Position numbers and translations under genes: made by a program
In this document: positions 25,127-34,872 of the stretch, piece by piece
Layout of the letters: each line of letters starts with the position of its first letter
How positions within the stretch are numbered: the first letter of the stretch is position 1
Source: Butyrivibrio sp. NC2007
GTDB lineage: Bacteria > Bacillota > Clostridia > Lachnospirales > Lachnospiraceae
Direction of reading: 5' to 3'
NCBI RefSeq assembly: GCF_000421405.1
Contig: NZ_ATWY01000012.1
Coordinates: forward strand, 1-64,000
Length of the DNA stretch: 64,000 nt
Notes under the pieces: generated by a model
What the model was told of the DNA's origin: nothing
The model's database searches: none
What the model saw: the letters and a program-made list of their open reading frames with translations, nothing else

Positions 25127-27799
25127 ATGCTTAAGCTAGACAATATAAAAGCTGGGACACGTATATACCATAACATTTATAAAAATGGAACAATAGAACA
25201 TGTAGATGAGAATACTGTTGATGTCAGGTTTGATAATGAGACAAGCAAGTCATTTCCTCTAAAAAAGGCACTTGTAATTCTCCAAGAGTCTAAAAACATT
25301 TCCGAAGTAGAAGAAATACATGATAACAAGAACAAAATTGGAAATGATTTGAATCGAGTTCAAAAGGCACCCGTAAAAAAGCTTCAAGCAGGAAATGCTG
25401 CTAAAGCTGCTAGCGATGCGTGGGTTAGCAAGCAAATGATGGGAAATGATCCAGGTTCTCCGTGGTATGACCCTGAAAGAGACGTTGATGTAAGCTATAC
25501 AGGAGGCATGAATTATGGCGTTGTTACGACCAAACCTGTTCACTCTGTGTATGCCTTTGTGAAACTGGCCGCTGATTCCTTGACGGAAGAGATTGATGTA
25601 GCAAAGAAAGGGCAAGGGGCAAAATACCATCTGTCAGATGGCCGCCTTGTAGAACGTGGGCTTCGAGGAGGATATATTTACTATTTCGAGACAGATGCTG
25701 AATTACATTTACCTGAAGGTTCTGATATAAAAATCTGGTTTTCTTCAACAGAGTTTCAGTTTGGATCAGTTGTTTCCTGTGGCGAATATTCAGTAATGTT
25801 TTATACAGGAGTATCTATTGGGGATTCAGACACCTTACCTGATGTGGAGATATCGTCTTCTCCATGGCAGCTACTAGAGCATTTAAAAGAAAATATATTA
25901 CAGCTAAGAAATAACATTGGGAACATAGCAAGGCAACTCATATTAGACGGATTTAATAACATAGACGGCGGTGCTGAAATTATAAGAGGGCAGGACAATG
26001 CCGAGACTATGGCGAGAACGCAGGATATCACTTTTGTATGGGGGCCTCCGGGAACGGGTAAGACAACAGTATTGGCAGATATAGCGCGCGATTGTTTGAA
26101 AGAACACAGGCGTGTTTTGATGGTTTCGTATAGTAATGTTGCTGTTGATGATGCCACTATCCGAGTTTTTGCTAATTGCAACAAGAGCATGACTGTGAAG
26201 CCTGGCGATATTATTAGGTATGGATATCCAAGAGATGAGTGGTTACTAAATCATGAATACATAACTTCATATAACATGGCGCTTTCTTCAAATCCAGATT
26301 TATTAGAAGAACGTGACTCTCTGCTAAAAAAGTTAAAAGGGTTAAAAAAGGATAGTAGCGAAAGAAAAAGAATAAATGACAGGCTTGGTGAGATAAGAAG
26401 AAGTTTGTCTGATGAAGAGAGGAAATATGTAATGGAAGCGGGCTTTGTTGCAACGACTGTGGCAAAGGCTGTTTCTGATACAACAATCTCTAGCGAGTAT
26501 TTTGACACTGTATTGTTTGATGAAGCAAGTATGGCATATATTCCCCAGATAATATATGCGGCTAATCTTGCAAAGGTGCATTTTGTATGCTTTGGCGACT
26601 TTTGTCAATTGCCACCAATTGTACAGTCAGGTAAGAAGGGCTTTTTGAATGCAGATATCTTTACATACTGTGGGATAAAACCTGCCGTAGACAAAAAATG
26701 GGGACATAACTGGCTCTGTCTTCTTAATATCCAACACAGAATGCACCCAAGTATTTCAGAAGTCATTAACAGTGGCATGTATTCCGGACTCTTGGAGAAT
26801 GATGAAGGAATAATTAAAGATGAAAAAAGAAACAAAATTGTTTCATATGCTCCCTTTGCGAATGAAGCCATTGGACTCTTTGATGTTTCTAACATGAATG
26901 TTTACTGTAGGAGAACGAGGGAATACTCCCACTATAATTTGCTGACTGCTTTTATTGATTATGCTACTGCTATTAGCATGGTTTCTCAGGATGAAGAAGT
27001 CAGAGTTGGCATCATAGCTCCGTATAACGTTCAGGCACGTTTGATAATGGCTATGATCAGAGATACATATGGTGATGAAGACAAAGACAAAAAGGTTGTA
27101 GCAGCGACTGTTCACCAGTTCCAAGGTTCTGAGAAGAGCATAATAATATATGACTCTGTGGATAGTTATCCATTAAGAAAAGCAGGAGGGCTTCTGGTAA
27201 GCACTGAAAATAATACTGCGAATAGACTTTTTAATGTTGCAATATCTCGAGCAGAATCAAAATTTATAGTTGTTTCTGATCGAAGCTTTGCATTGGGGTC
27301 TAATATCCCGAGCACTAATCTGTTCAAAAAATTACTTCTAAGCATTGGATATTCGGAGTTTAGTATGTATGATCTTACCAATGAATCAAACTCTTCTAGT
27401 TTTGGTAGAATGGGAATTTATCAACAGAAGCAGAGCATGTATGAAATAAAGTCCGATTTATTGAACGCTAAGAAGAGTATTCTTATAGAAATAGCAAAAC
27501 CGTCTCTTATCGAGGATGATGATTTTAAGGAGCAACTAATAAGTGCTGGAAAGAGAAACGTGGCAATACGAATTAGATTAAAGAACGGGAAAATGCTTTC
27601 AAAAGAGCTTCAGCAATATGCAGTTGAAACTGAATATGTTGGGGAAAATGTTGTAGTAATCGATGACTTGGCAACTTGGTATATCGGGGACGAAAATGTC
27701 GCTGATGACAGAAACTATAGAGGCTATTTTGCAATAAAGTTTGAAGGTAGACTTACTTCGCGGATGATTACTAATCTTATGTATTTAAAAGGAAACTGA
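25127..27799 (+). CDS. UPF1/Dna2-like SF1B helicase
   Basis: 890 residues; ATG at 25127 after AAAGGA. SF1B motifs are clear: Walker A WGPPGTGKTT (about 304-313), LFDEASMA (about 464), GDFCQLPPIV, QHRMHPSISEVI, VHQFQGSEKSIII and NVAISRAESKFIVV. The N-terminal 290 residues are unassigned. After about residue 760 a PLD-like C-terminal fold is possible (SILIEIAKPSLIEDDDF), without a recognisable HKD. UPF1/Dna2-type helicases move 5' to 3' on DNA or RNA. It is the fifth gene of the operon and 20 bp before the HelD-like helicase. Confidence 0.85.
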   Translation: MLKLDNIKAGTRIYHNIYKNGTIEHVDENTVDVRFDNETSKSFPLKKALVILQESKNISEVEEIHDNKNKIGNDLNRVQKAPVKKLQAGNAAKAASDAWVSKQMMGNDPGSPWYDPERDVDVSYTGGMNYGVVTTKPVHSVYAFVKLAADSLTEEIDVAKKGQGAKYHLSDGRLVERGLRGGYIYYFETDAELHLPEGSDIKIWFSSTEFQFGSVVSCGEYSVMFYTGVSIGDSDTLPDVEISSSPWQLLEHLKENILQLRNNIGNIARQLILDGFNNIDGGAEIIRGQDNAETMARTQDITFVWGPPGTGKTTVLADIARDCLKEHRRVLMVSYSNVAVDDATIRVFANCNKSMTVKPGDIIRYGYPRDEWLLNHEYITSYNMALSSNPDLLEERDSLLKKLKGLKKDSSERKRINDRLGEIRRSLSDEERKYVMEAGFVATTVAKAVSDTTISSEYFDTVLFDEASMAYIPQIIYAANLAKVHFVCFGDFCQLPPIVQSGKKGFLNADIFTYCGIKPAVDKKWGHNWLCLLNIQHRMHPSISEVINSGMYSGLLENDEGIIKDEKRNKIVSYAPFANEAIGLFDVSNMNVYCRRTREYSHYNLLTAFIDYATAISMVSQDEEVRVGIIAPYNVQARLIMAMIRDTYGDEDKDKKVVAATVHQFQGSEKSIIIYDSVDSYPLRKAGGLLVSTENNTANRLFNVAISRAESKFIVVSDRSFALGSNIPSTNLFKKLLLSIGYSEFSMYDLTNESNSSSFGRMGIYQQKQSMYEIKSDLLNAKKSILIEIAKPSLIEDDDFKEQLISAGKRNVAIRIRLKNGKMLSKELQQYAVETEYVGENVVVIDDLATWYIGDENVADDRNYRGYFAIKFEGRLTSRMITNLMYLKGN

Positions 27800-27819
27800 G
27801 GACATAGGAGATCTGGTAT

Positions 27820-30783
27820 ATGACGGACCAATCAAGATTAAAAAAAGAGGAGCAAGAGTCTTTTGACGGAGTCATAAAAGAACTTGATAATGCAGTACAT
27901 AGAATATCTGGGAATAAATTTCATGGTCAGACTTCTGAGCTTAATACAAATACGGACTCATACGCAGATATAATTCAGGTTTCGCAAGGTAATAAAGACG
28001 CAGATGCAAAAATAAAGAATATAAAGGCTGCAGAGAAACAATTATATATTGCGCATGTGGTTCTGGATGAGACAGATGAACAAACAGGGCTTAAGACAAA
28101 ACGAGATCTTTTTATTGGAAAACATGGATATAGTGATAATGGCAAAATAATTATAAGTTCATGGTATGCTCCTGTAAGCTGGCATTACATACAGAGTAAC
28201 GCTTCGATTAACTATTCCTATCGGGATAAAAAATCAGGAGAAGCATTCAATTATCATTTAAAAAATAGGCGAGACCTTAAAATCCTGAAGCGCGTTGTGG
28301 AAGAGGTTCATGAATTATATGCTGAAGGAATGAATGAAGAAGAGATACAGCGTGTCTATTATGATTCATTTCTAGCGGATTTAGCATCACGGCGTGGACA
28401 GAGTGGCCCAAGTGACATAATAATGTCAATTCAAAAAGAACAGGCTGATATTGTCAATGAGCCTTTTGATCAGGATTTAATTGTGCAGGGATGCGCTGGG
28501 TCTGGCAAGTCTATGATCATGCTCCATAGATTGCCTGTTATTTTATACGACGAAGTAAATCAAAAACAGAGAAGCAATGTTGTAATTATTTCTCCATCAA
28601 AAGCATATATTGCGAGTATAGAAAACTTGATCTATGACTTGGAGATTGATGATATACCTAAGTTTACGCTGGAGGAATATTTTGCAGAGAAAATCAATTA
28701 TTTAGATAAACAGATAGGGCTTTCTAAGATCATCCTCCCAAGAAGTAATTATCTTGTAGATAGGGAGACGGTTGAGCAGGTTTATTCATCAGACATGCTT
28801 GACTCAATCTATGGTTATGCCATTGAACTCGCGCAATGTGATATTGTTTCAAATCCTTACTTAGATAGATATATTGAAAAGACGGGAGATGAGATTCCAT
28901 CGTTTGAAAGTGGAGTATTAGTAAACTGCGCAGAAAATCGTTGGAACTATATAAATAAGGTCATTTCATCTGATGGAAAGTGCATTGCAGTATTTGAAAA
29001 GGTCGTGCAACTTGCAGATATGGTTCGCACTGATCTTAGGTCGCTGATAGATGAACTAAAGATTGCGCAGGATGTTCTTAATGAAAAAGAAAAATCTGAA
29101 GAAGATATATCTGATGAACACGATAATAGAGGTGGCACAAATATAGATAAAACAGAAATCGAAGATATTGAAGAAGATGATGACTATATAGATACCGCTA
29201 ATACACAAAGTGCAGGAGGTATTAGGGATAATACAGAAGCATTTAATTACTTGACAGACCTTTCAGCTTTTGTTCGGAAAATTCCGGCAGCTGTCGATGA
29301 TGAAATTATCAGAAGAAATTATGAAATCGCCTATGGGGCGTATAAGATTATTTCTGAGGTCATGCAGGATCTGAACCATATCAAGGAATATCTTGAAGAC
29401 ATTAATCAGGAAACTATAAAAAACATTTCCGTATTGTCGACTGATAATTTTAAGAAAATAATAAATGGTGTAAGTAGGATTTCCAAAGACTTGAACCGAT
29501 TAGAAAACCAATGCTCTATGGCACAGGATTATAGTGAAGTGTTTGATATGCTTGAATCTTCGCATAGCCGGGTGTCCTTGTGCGAGGAAATCCTTAGAAA
29601 AGTCATGGAAGAGATACATGACTTCAATAAGAAAATCACTGTTAGTAATTCGTATTCTTTTACAAGATATCTGATTTTGTGGATATATTTGTATATTAAT
29701 TATGACCCTGAGTCCGATTTTAAGCCTTTCTCACGAGACAGATTAATAATGATTGATGAAGCGCAAACTCTTATGCCAATGGAGATTGAGCTTATTAAGA
29801 AGGTCAACTACAAAGTGGCATTAGATTTGTTTGGGGATACAAACCAGCGAGTACCGGAAGAAAAAGGTATGAGTGTTTGGCCTGAAAGAATAATTGATGG
29901 ATATGGGTTTAAGTACTATGAGCTGAATAATAATTATAGAAATTCGGCAGCCATTACATCGTTTTGTAATAAAAACCTGAATCTGAAAATGGTGCCGGTT
30001 AACCTACCGGGAATCATGGTAAAAACAATCTCTTTTGAAGGATGGGGAGATGCTGTAAAAAAGGTAGAAAAAGAGTTAAAGAGCAGAGATAAAGAGTATC
30101 GAACCGCAATAATTTATAAGAGACAATCTGTCAATAATGCATTACGACATATAAGAGATGATAATTATTGCAACGAAATAAATGGACAGAATAGCACAAT
30201 CACAAAGGCGAAAGTCAATTTTGTAAGGGTAAGGTATGTTAAAGGTGTTGAATTTGATAGCGTAATTGTTCTTGATTCAGGCAAATTCAGCAAAGAGGAA
30301 TTGTATATTGCTTATACTAGAGCGCTGTCACGATTAACAGTGATTAAAATTGAAAAGGATAATCAGGATTATGAAGAACCTTCTGAAGACGTTGTTAATG
30401 ATGACAAGATTTATGAAGTAACAGGAGTATTTAAATGTCCTGAATGTGGTAAGTCAGGGGCGAAAAAAGATCAGAGGTTTTACACGACAAAACAAGGCGA
30501 ACAAATTGGATTTGAGTGTTTTGTGTGCGATTGTGGGGCTGTATATATGAGTCAAAAGCAGCATAAGAAATATCCAATGATTCCCACAATATTAAAAAAT
30601 ACGCCGGTTATTCAGAAGATTAAAAACAAGCCTAAGATTAACAATAAGCCTGCAAAAGCAATTATCAAAGCTAAGACATCATTTGGGATATGTACTTCAT
30701 GTCGAATGCCAAATACTTTGTATGAAGGGGAATTATGCTGGGATTGCTTACAGGGAAAAAGAGGAAGTATATATACTGATTAA
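27820..30783 (+). CDS. HelD-like helicase with C-terminal zinc ribbons
   Basis: 987 residues; ATG at 27820 after AGGAGA. The segment from SIQKEQADIVNEP to QGCAGSGKSMIMLHR (about residue 205-236) resembles HelD, the SF1 ATPase that removes stalled RNA polymerase from DNA. Walker B is LIMIDEAQTL, with motifs GDTNQRVPEE and VKGVEFDSVI later. A long acidic helical insert (about 360-640) sits between the two motor halves. The C-terminus has two zinc-binding segments: FKCPECGKSG with CFVCDCGAV, and ICTSCRMPN with CWDC. HelD identity would link this operon to RNA polymerase. A UvrD-like DNA helicase is the alternative. Confidence 0.75.
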   Translation: MTDQSRLKKEEQESFDGVIKELDNAVHRISGNKFHGQTSELNTNTDSYADIIQVSQGNKDADAKIKNIKAAEKQLYIAHVVLDETDEQTGLKTKRDLFIGKHGYSDNGKIIISSWYAPVSWHYIQSNASINYSYRDKKSGEAFNYHLKNRRDLKILKRVVEEVHELYAEGMNEEEIQRVYYDSFLADLASRRGQSGPSDIIMSIQKEQADIVNEPFDQDLIVQGCAGSGKSMIMLHRLPVILYDEVNQKQRSNVVIISPSKAYIASIENLIYDLEIDDIPKFTLEEYFAEKINYLDKQIGLSKIILPRSNYLVDRETVEQVYSSDMLDSIYGYAIELAQCDIVSNPYLDRYIEKTGDEIPSFESGVLVNCAENRWNYINKVISSDGKCIAVFEKVVQLADMVRTDLRSLIDELKIAQDVLNEKEKSEEDISDEHDNRGGTNIDKTEIEDIEEDDDYIDTANTQSAGGIRDNTEAFNYLTDLSAFVRKIPAAVDDEIIRRNYEIAYGAYKIISEVMQDLNHIKEYLEDINQETIKNISVLSTDNFKKIINGVSRISKDLNRLENQCSMAQDYSEVFDMLESSHSRVSLCEEILRKVMEEIHDFNKKITVSNSYSFTRYLILWIYLYINYDPESDFKPFSRDRLIMIDEAQTLMPMEIELIKKVNYKVALDLFGDTNQRVPEEKGMSVWPERIIDGYGFKYYELNNNYRNSAAITSFCNKNLNLKMVPVNLPGIMVKTISFEGWGDAVKKVEKELKSRDKEYRTAIIYKRQSVNNALRHIRDDNYCNEINGQNSTITKAKVNFVRVRYVKGVEFDSVIVLDSGKFSKEELYIAYTRALSRLTVIKIEKDNQDYEEPSEDVVNDDKIYEVTGVFKCPECGKSGAKKDQRFYTTKQGEQIGFECFVCDCGAVYMSQKQHKKYPMIPTILKNTPVIQKIKNKPKINNKPAKAIIKAKTSFGICTSCRMPNTLYEGELCWDCLQGKRGSIYTD

Positions 30784-30915
30784 ACCACGAAATGTATGAG
30801 AACCGCATGGGAGACGGCTTTGCGAGCTGTCATTATTATCGGACAGCATTTGAGTACAATAGAATTATAAGAACCACAAAAGTTGTTGGGGCACTGGGGA
30901 GAAAGGTAACACGTC

Positions 30916-31773
30916 ATGGAAGATAATGGCGCTATTAGAGAGTATTCTTCATCCGGGGTCTCAACTTTTTTGCATCATACAGAACTCGGAGAGGCAATAA
31001 AGCAGATTACCTTCGAGAGAAAAACATATCTTGGAGTAGTGAAGGTGTACGGGCTTAGGAACAAGGAATATCTGCTTGAGAATGTCCAGGGACTTCAGAT
31101 AGGTGATTGGGTAACTCTTTATCGAAAATATAATAGTGAATCTCCTGATTGCACAGCAGTAGCGTCTGCATTTCCTGATGATGGATCATCAATAAGGGTT
31201 CATACGCTGGCAGGGTTATGTCTGGGATATATTCAGCCTCCGGAGAGATATGTTATGGCTGAGCTTATGAAGGCAGGGAAGCACCTTTATGCAAAGGTAC
31301 ATTCATTAAACGTGGATATGCCAATGGAAGAGCTGGACACGCAGAAGGCAGTTACACTTGACCTGTACTGGATGGAAGAGTCTAAACCGCTTAATCTGGC
31401 CAATACCTTCGAAATAGGTGAGACAAAGGGTGAAGTTATGGAGAAGAATGGTAATGCTATTTGGCTGGCATATTCTTTTCCTGACAGGAATTCTAAGTAT
31501 CTTGACGGCATTAGTGAAGCAATTGACCAGATGGAAGTAAATGATCATCTAAGACTGATAAAAAGAGCTACTGAAGACAATCCCTGGGCCATTGAAGTAT
31601 GGAGTGATGACAAGAAGCGCTTTTACGGGCACATGGACTCCCGGGATACTAAGATTCTTTCGCATATGCTTGATGCGGGAAAGCATGTTTATGGCGTTGT
31701 CAGGAACAGGCAGAGATCAGAGCTTCCGCATCTGTTACATTATGACTTTGACATTTACGTTGAGGATAAGTGA
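30916..31773 (+). CDS. Tandem HIRAN-domain protein
   Basis: 285 residues; ATG at 30916 after GGGGAGAAAGG. Two HIRAN-like units are visible, at about 50-150 (GDWVTLYRKYNSESPDC, LGYIQPPERYVMAELMKAG) and about 190-280 (MEVNDHLRLIKRATEDN, YGHMDSRDTKILSHMLDAG). Both end in the M-x-A-G-K-x-(L/V)-Y/A pattern shared with the HIRAN genes at 2409 and 37027. HIRAN binds DNA ends, so a tandem copy could bridge two ends. It is the first gene of a long cluster and ends 3 bp before the J-domain-like gene. Confidence 0.75.
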   Translation: MEDNGAIREYSSSGVSTFLHHTELGEAIKQITFERKTYLGVVKVYGLRNKEYLLENVQGLQIGDWVTLYRKYNSESPDCTAVASAFPDDGSSIRVHTLAGLCLGYIQPPERYVMAELMKAGKHLYAKVHSLNVDMPMEELDTQKAVTLDLYWMEESKPLNLANTFEIGETKGEVMEKNGNAIWLAYSFPDRNSKYLDGISEAIDQMEVNDHLRLIKRATEDNPWAIEVWSDDKKRFYGHMDSRDTKILSHMLDAGKHVYGVVRNRQRSELPHLLHYDFDIYVEDK

Positions 31774-31776
31774 TTT

Positions 31777-32826
31777 ATGGGAAATGAGATTGTTTTAACT
31801 CAGATCATAGATGAATATGAGTCCCTGATACAGGAAGTGCAGAAGCTGAAAATGGTGGTCGCCGCACTGGAAGCAGAAAAGGATGATCTTGAGCTTAATG
31901 TCTGCAGAAGGCTCAGAGCAGAGTATGACGAAAAGATTGGACATCTTGAGTTGCAGATAACCAGCTATAACCTGGAGATTGAAAGACTTCGTTCTATCAT
32001 TGAGAGCATGCAGGCGGCAGTAAACAGGGATGAGAAGATCACTCCAGAAGACGCTGGAAAAGAAGCGGACGAGAAGCTGAAAAACTTCTATGACGACCTA
32101 GGCAAAAGAGCTGAGCAGGCCAAGGAAGATGAAGAGTTTGCCAAAAAGCGTGCAGAGCAGGATGAAAAGAATGCCCAAGATGCCGGATACAGTGAAGATG
32201 AGCCCGAGGACGAGGAGCCATTTGACTGGGATGAGTTCTTCAAGAACATAGATGATTTTAATAAGGTCTTTGAGGATTTCTTTAGAGCTTTTGGGAATGC
32301 CTTTGGTGGCGGTTCTGAAAGCAGCAAAGATTATTCAAGAGCAGAGTCATTTGACCAAGGCGGTTCTGCTAAGAAAAATGTCAATCCGGCCAAAGAGCTT
32401 AAGAGCCTGTATCGTAAGATTGTTAAGGCTCTCCATCCTGACAACAAGAAGAACAGAACACCGAAAGATGATGAACTTCTTATGGAAGCAAAGAAGGCCT
32501 TTGAGGAAGGCAATCTTGAAAGACTTCGACAGATTGCTGAGATGATTGAAGATGAGGATATCGAAAAGAGATTCAAGAATACTCCAGAGGACATCGAGGC
32601 TCTTAAGAATTTGAAATATAGATTAAAGACCAGGCTGATGTACCTGCAAAGGGAGGTTCAGCGAATTAAGAATAGCTTCCCTTATAACGAGAAGGACTTC
32701 CTTGCTGATGATGAAGCCGTTGCAGCTAAGCAGAAAGAACTCAATAAGATCATTGAAAGCTGTAAAAATACAATTGCAGCACTTAAGGAGAGAATAGCTA
32801 TTCTTCAGGAGCAGATGAACAGCTGA
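31777..32826 (+). CDS. Coiled-coil J-domain-like protein (paralogue A)
   Basis: 349 residues. Residues about 8-90 form a long coiled coil (LEAEKDDLELNVCRRLRAEY), then an acidic, Gly-rich linker (NAFGGGSESS), then LKSLYRKIVKALHPDNKK with HPD at 220-222, then KNSFPYNEKDFLADDEAV and a C-terminal coiled coil. It is clearly paralogous to the protein at 35920-37023, which shares the same N-terminal coil and the same K-N-S-F-P-Y-x-E-K-D-F-L-A box. The HPD motif suggests contact with an Hsp70 such as DnaK (inference). A HIRAN gene lies directly upstream. Confidence 0.75.
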   Translation: MGNEIVLTQIIDEYESLIQEVQKLKMVVAALEAEKDDLELNVCRRLRAEYDEKIGHLELQITSYNLEIERLRSIIESMQAAVNRDEKITPEDAGKEADEKLKNFYDDLGKRAEQAKEDEEFAKKRAEQDEKNAQDAGYSEDEPEDEEPFDWDEFFKNIDDFNKVFEDFFRAFGNAFGGGSESSKDYSRAESFDQGGSAKKNVNPAKELKSLYRKIVKALHPDNKKNRTPKDDELLMEAKKAFEEGNLERLRQIAEMIEDEDIEKRFKNTPEDIEALKNLKYRLKTRLMYLQREVQRIKNSFPYNEKDFLADDEAVAAKQKELNKIIESCKNTIAALKERIAILQEQMNS

Positions 32827-32843
32827 TTGTATGAGGTTCTGTT

Positions 32844-33410
32844 ATGGACATACAGGAATTAAAAAACACAATAAATGATTTCGGTCGAGCTATGAAGCTC
32901 ATTCAGGAGAAGTCAAACGCTGATTCAGATCTTGTGGAACCTGCAAGAGCAGAGATTGCATTCTTTGGACTGTATCTCATTTTTGAGGAAGGCTCTTTTG
33001 ATGAAAAGGAGCTAGAGCTTATAGAGGAAGCCTCAGGATTTAAGATAAACAGAAATCATTGGAATGAGATCATGGAGCTTGGGAGAGTAGATTCGGAGGA
33101 GAACTACCTTTCACAACCACCGCATACTTTCTCGGTGATGGTGGATGTAGACAATATGCTTTATGAAATCGGCGAGGAACCGACAGCATATAACGCGGCA
33201 TATGAAGTTTATAAGCTTGTTGGGGATACATTAGCAAACATAAAAGGTTTCACTGATGACAAGAGGCAAGGGAAGCTTGAAAGATTCATGGAAATGATAG
33301 AGAAGTATCGAAGAGAACATTCGGATGAGCCTGAAATTAGGAATGGAGCGAATGAGGAGAAGGTAGTCATTCCTTCAAAGAAAGGCGTTCCGGCACCAAA
33401 GAAGAGTTAA
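32844..33410 (+). CDS. Helical acidic protein, possibly TerB-like
   Basis: 188 residues; GAGG precedes the ATG. Mostly helical and acidic with a basic tail (KKGVPAPKKS). The segment IAFFGLYLIFEEGSFDEKEL resembles the TerB-type pattern in which a helix is followed by D/E-G-x-(I/F)-x-x-x-E, better seen in the next gene. TerB domains bind divalent metal and partners in the tellurite/stress systems. The similarity is weak, so this is a tentative label. It lies between the J-domain-like gene and the AAA+ ATPase, 15 bp before the latter. Confidence 0.5.
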   Translation: MDIQELKNTINDFGRAMKLIQEKSNADSDLVEPARAEIAFFGLYLIFEEGSFDEKELELIEEASGFKINRNHWNEIMELGRVDSEENYLSQPPHTFSVMVDVDNMLYEIGEEPTAYNAAYEVYKLVGDTLANIKGFTDDKRQGKLERFMEMIEKYRREHSDEPEIRNGANEEKVVIPSKKGVPAPKKS

Positions 33411-33425
33411 AGAGAGGAATTTACT

Positions 33426-34826
33426 ATGAATACAGCACTTAAGAGAGCAATGGATGAATTATATACGCTGTGTGATCCGAATGGAGCATCAGTTAGCGGA
33501 GCAGCTGCCAGCAATAGCTCAGAGAGAGAAGCACTGAAGACAGAGATGGTTGACTTTTTGTCATACCTTTCTGCTGCAGATGGGACAATCTCAGAAGTTG
33601 AGACTTCTTTCATAAATGAGTACTTTAGCCTTAATTATTCTGCAGAGGAACTGAAGGCATATATTGAAAAAAATGGAATCTATTCCACTGCTTTTGAGAA
33701 GAAAGCTCCTGGTACGCTGGTAAGGCTGATTGAACAGGATAACAATGCGTTTAAACAGAGATTGGAACTATCTGTTTCTGCCAGTGCATCATACATTGAT
33801 GTATTTGATTGCTTGGGCAAAGAGTTCATCGTTTGCGATGGTGAAGCTGAGAAGCAGGAGATTGAGGATTTCTCAACTTATATGGATACGCTTAGGAAAT
33901 ATAAGAGAGAACACAGCTCTTTCTCTGACAAGGTGAAAGGCTCAATAGATATCAGCGATGTGCACCCAGGAGAAACTATTCCTAAGTTTGATGCCGATGG
34001 AAACAAGGAGAAGACCCTGGAGGAGCTGCTTGAGGAGCTTAATGAGCTTATCGGCCTTGAGTCAGTTAAGAAGGACGTTAATACTCTGATCCATATGCAG
34101 GAAATCAAGAAGCTTCGTAAGGAACGCGGCCTTAAGGAGATTCCGGTATCTAATCATCTTGTGTTCTATGGCAATCCCGGAACCGGAAAGACTACAGTAG
34201 CGAGACTTCTGGCACAGATTTACCACGTGATGGGAATTCTTTCGAAGGGACAGTTTATTGAAACGGATCGCTCAGGTCTTGTTGCCGGATATGTTGGTCA
34301 GACTGCTCTAAAGGTTCAGGAAGTGGCTCAGAAGGCTCTTGGCGGAGTACTGTTTATAGATGAGGCATATTCCCTGACAAGGAGTGATAGTGGTAACGAC
34401 TATGGCGCTGAAGCTGTGGATACTCTGCTTAAGTTCATGGAAGACCACAGGGATGACTTCATTGTTATCGTTGCCGGATATCCGGAGCTTATGGCTGAAT
34501 TCATCGATTCTAACCCGGGTCTAAGGTCCAGGTTTAACAAGTATATTAACTTTGAGGACTACGATGATATAGAACTTCTTGAAATCTTCAAGCTCATGTG
34601 CAAGCATTCCGGATATATACCTACAGAGGAAGTAATCAAGCACTGCGCATATACCTTTGAGAAGAAGTACCAGAATCGTGGCAAGAACTTTGCTAATGCA
34701 CGAGAGATAAGGAACTTCTTTGAGACTGCCATGATGAACCAGGCAGACAGGCTCTTTGAAATCAAAGAGCCAACCAATGAGCAGTTGAGTACACTGGAAC
34801 TGGCGGATGTGGAAGGAATAGTGTAA
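33426..34826 (+). CDS. TerB-like / CbbX-SpoVK-type AAA+ ATPase
   Basis: 466 residues; AGAGAGGA precedes the ATG. The N-terminal 150 residues contain TerB-like helices with LSAADGTISEVE near residue 50 and IVCDGEAEKQEIEDF near 140. The AAA+ domain of CbbX/SpoVK type follows: LNELIGLESVKKDVNTL, Walker A GNPGTGKTT (about 249-257), pore-loop-like FIETDRSGLVAGYVGQT, Walker B GVLFIDEAYSL (about 306), sensor region FIVIVAGYPELM and arginine finger NPGLRSRFN. CbbX-type ATPases remodel partner proteins as hexamers. Here it may act on HIRAN/J-domain partners encoded around it (inference). Confidence 0.88.
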   Translation: MNTALKRAMDELYTLCDPNGASVSGAAASNSSEREALKTEMVDFLSYLSAADGTISEVETSFINEYFSLNYSAEELKAYIEKNGIYSTAFEKKAPGTLVRLIEQDNNAFKQRLELSVSASASYIDVFDCLGKEFIVCDGEAEKQEIEDFSTYMDTLRKYKREHSSFSDKVKGSIDISDVHPGETIPKFDADGNKEKTLEELLEELNELIGLESVKKDVNTLIHMQEIKKLRKERGLKEIPVSNHLVFYGNPGTGKTTVARLLAQIYHVMGILSKGQFIETDRSGLVAGYVGQTALKVQEVAQKALGGVLFIDEAYSLTRSDSGNDYGAEAVDTLLKFMEDHRDDFIVIVAGYPELMAEFIDSNPGLRSRFNKYINFEDYDDIELLEIFKLMCKHSGYIPTEEVIKHCAYTFEKKYQNRGKNFANAREIRNFFETAMMNQADRLFEIKEPTNEQLSTLELADVEGIV

Positions 34827-34872
34827 TCAGAAAAAGCTGGCTAACAGTTCGATATATGGGGGAACGCTGGGG

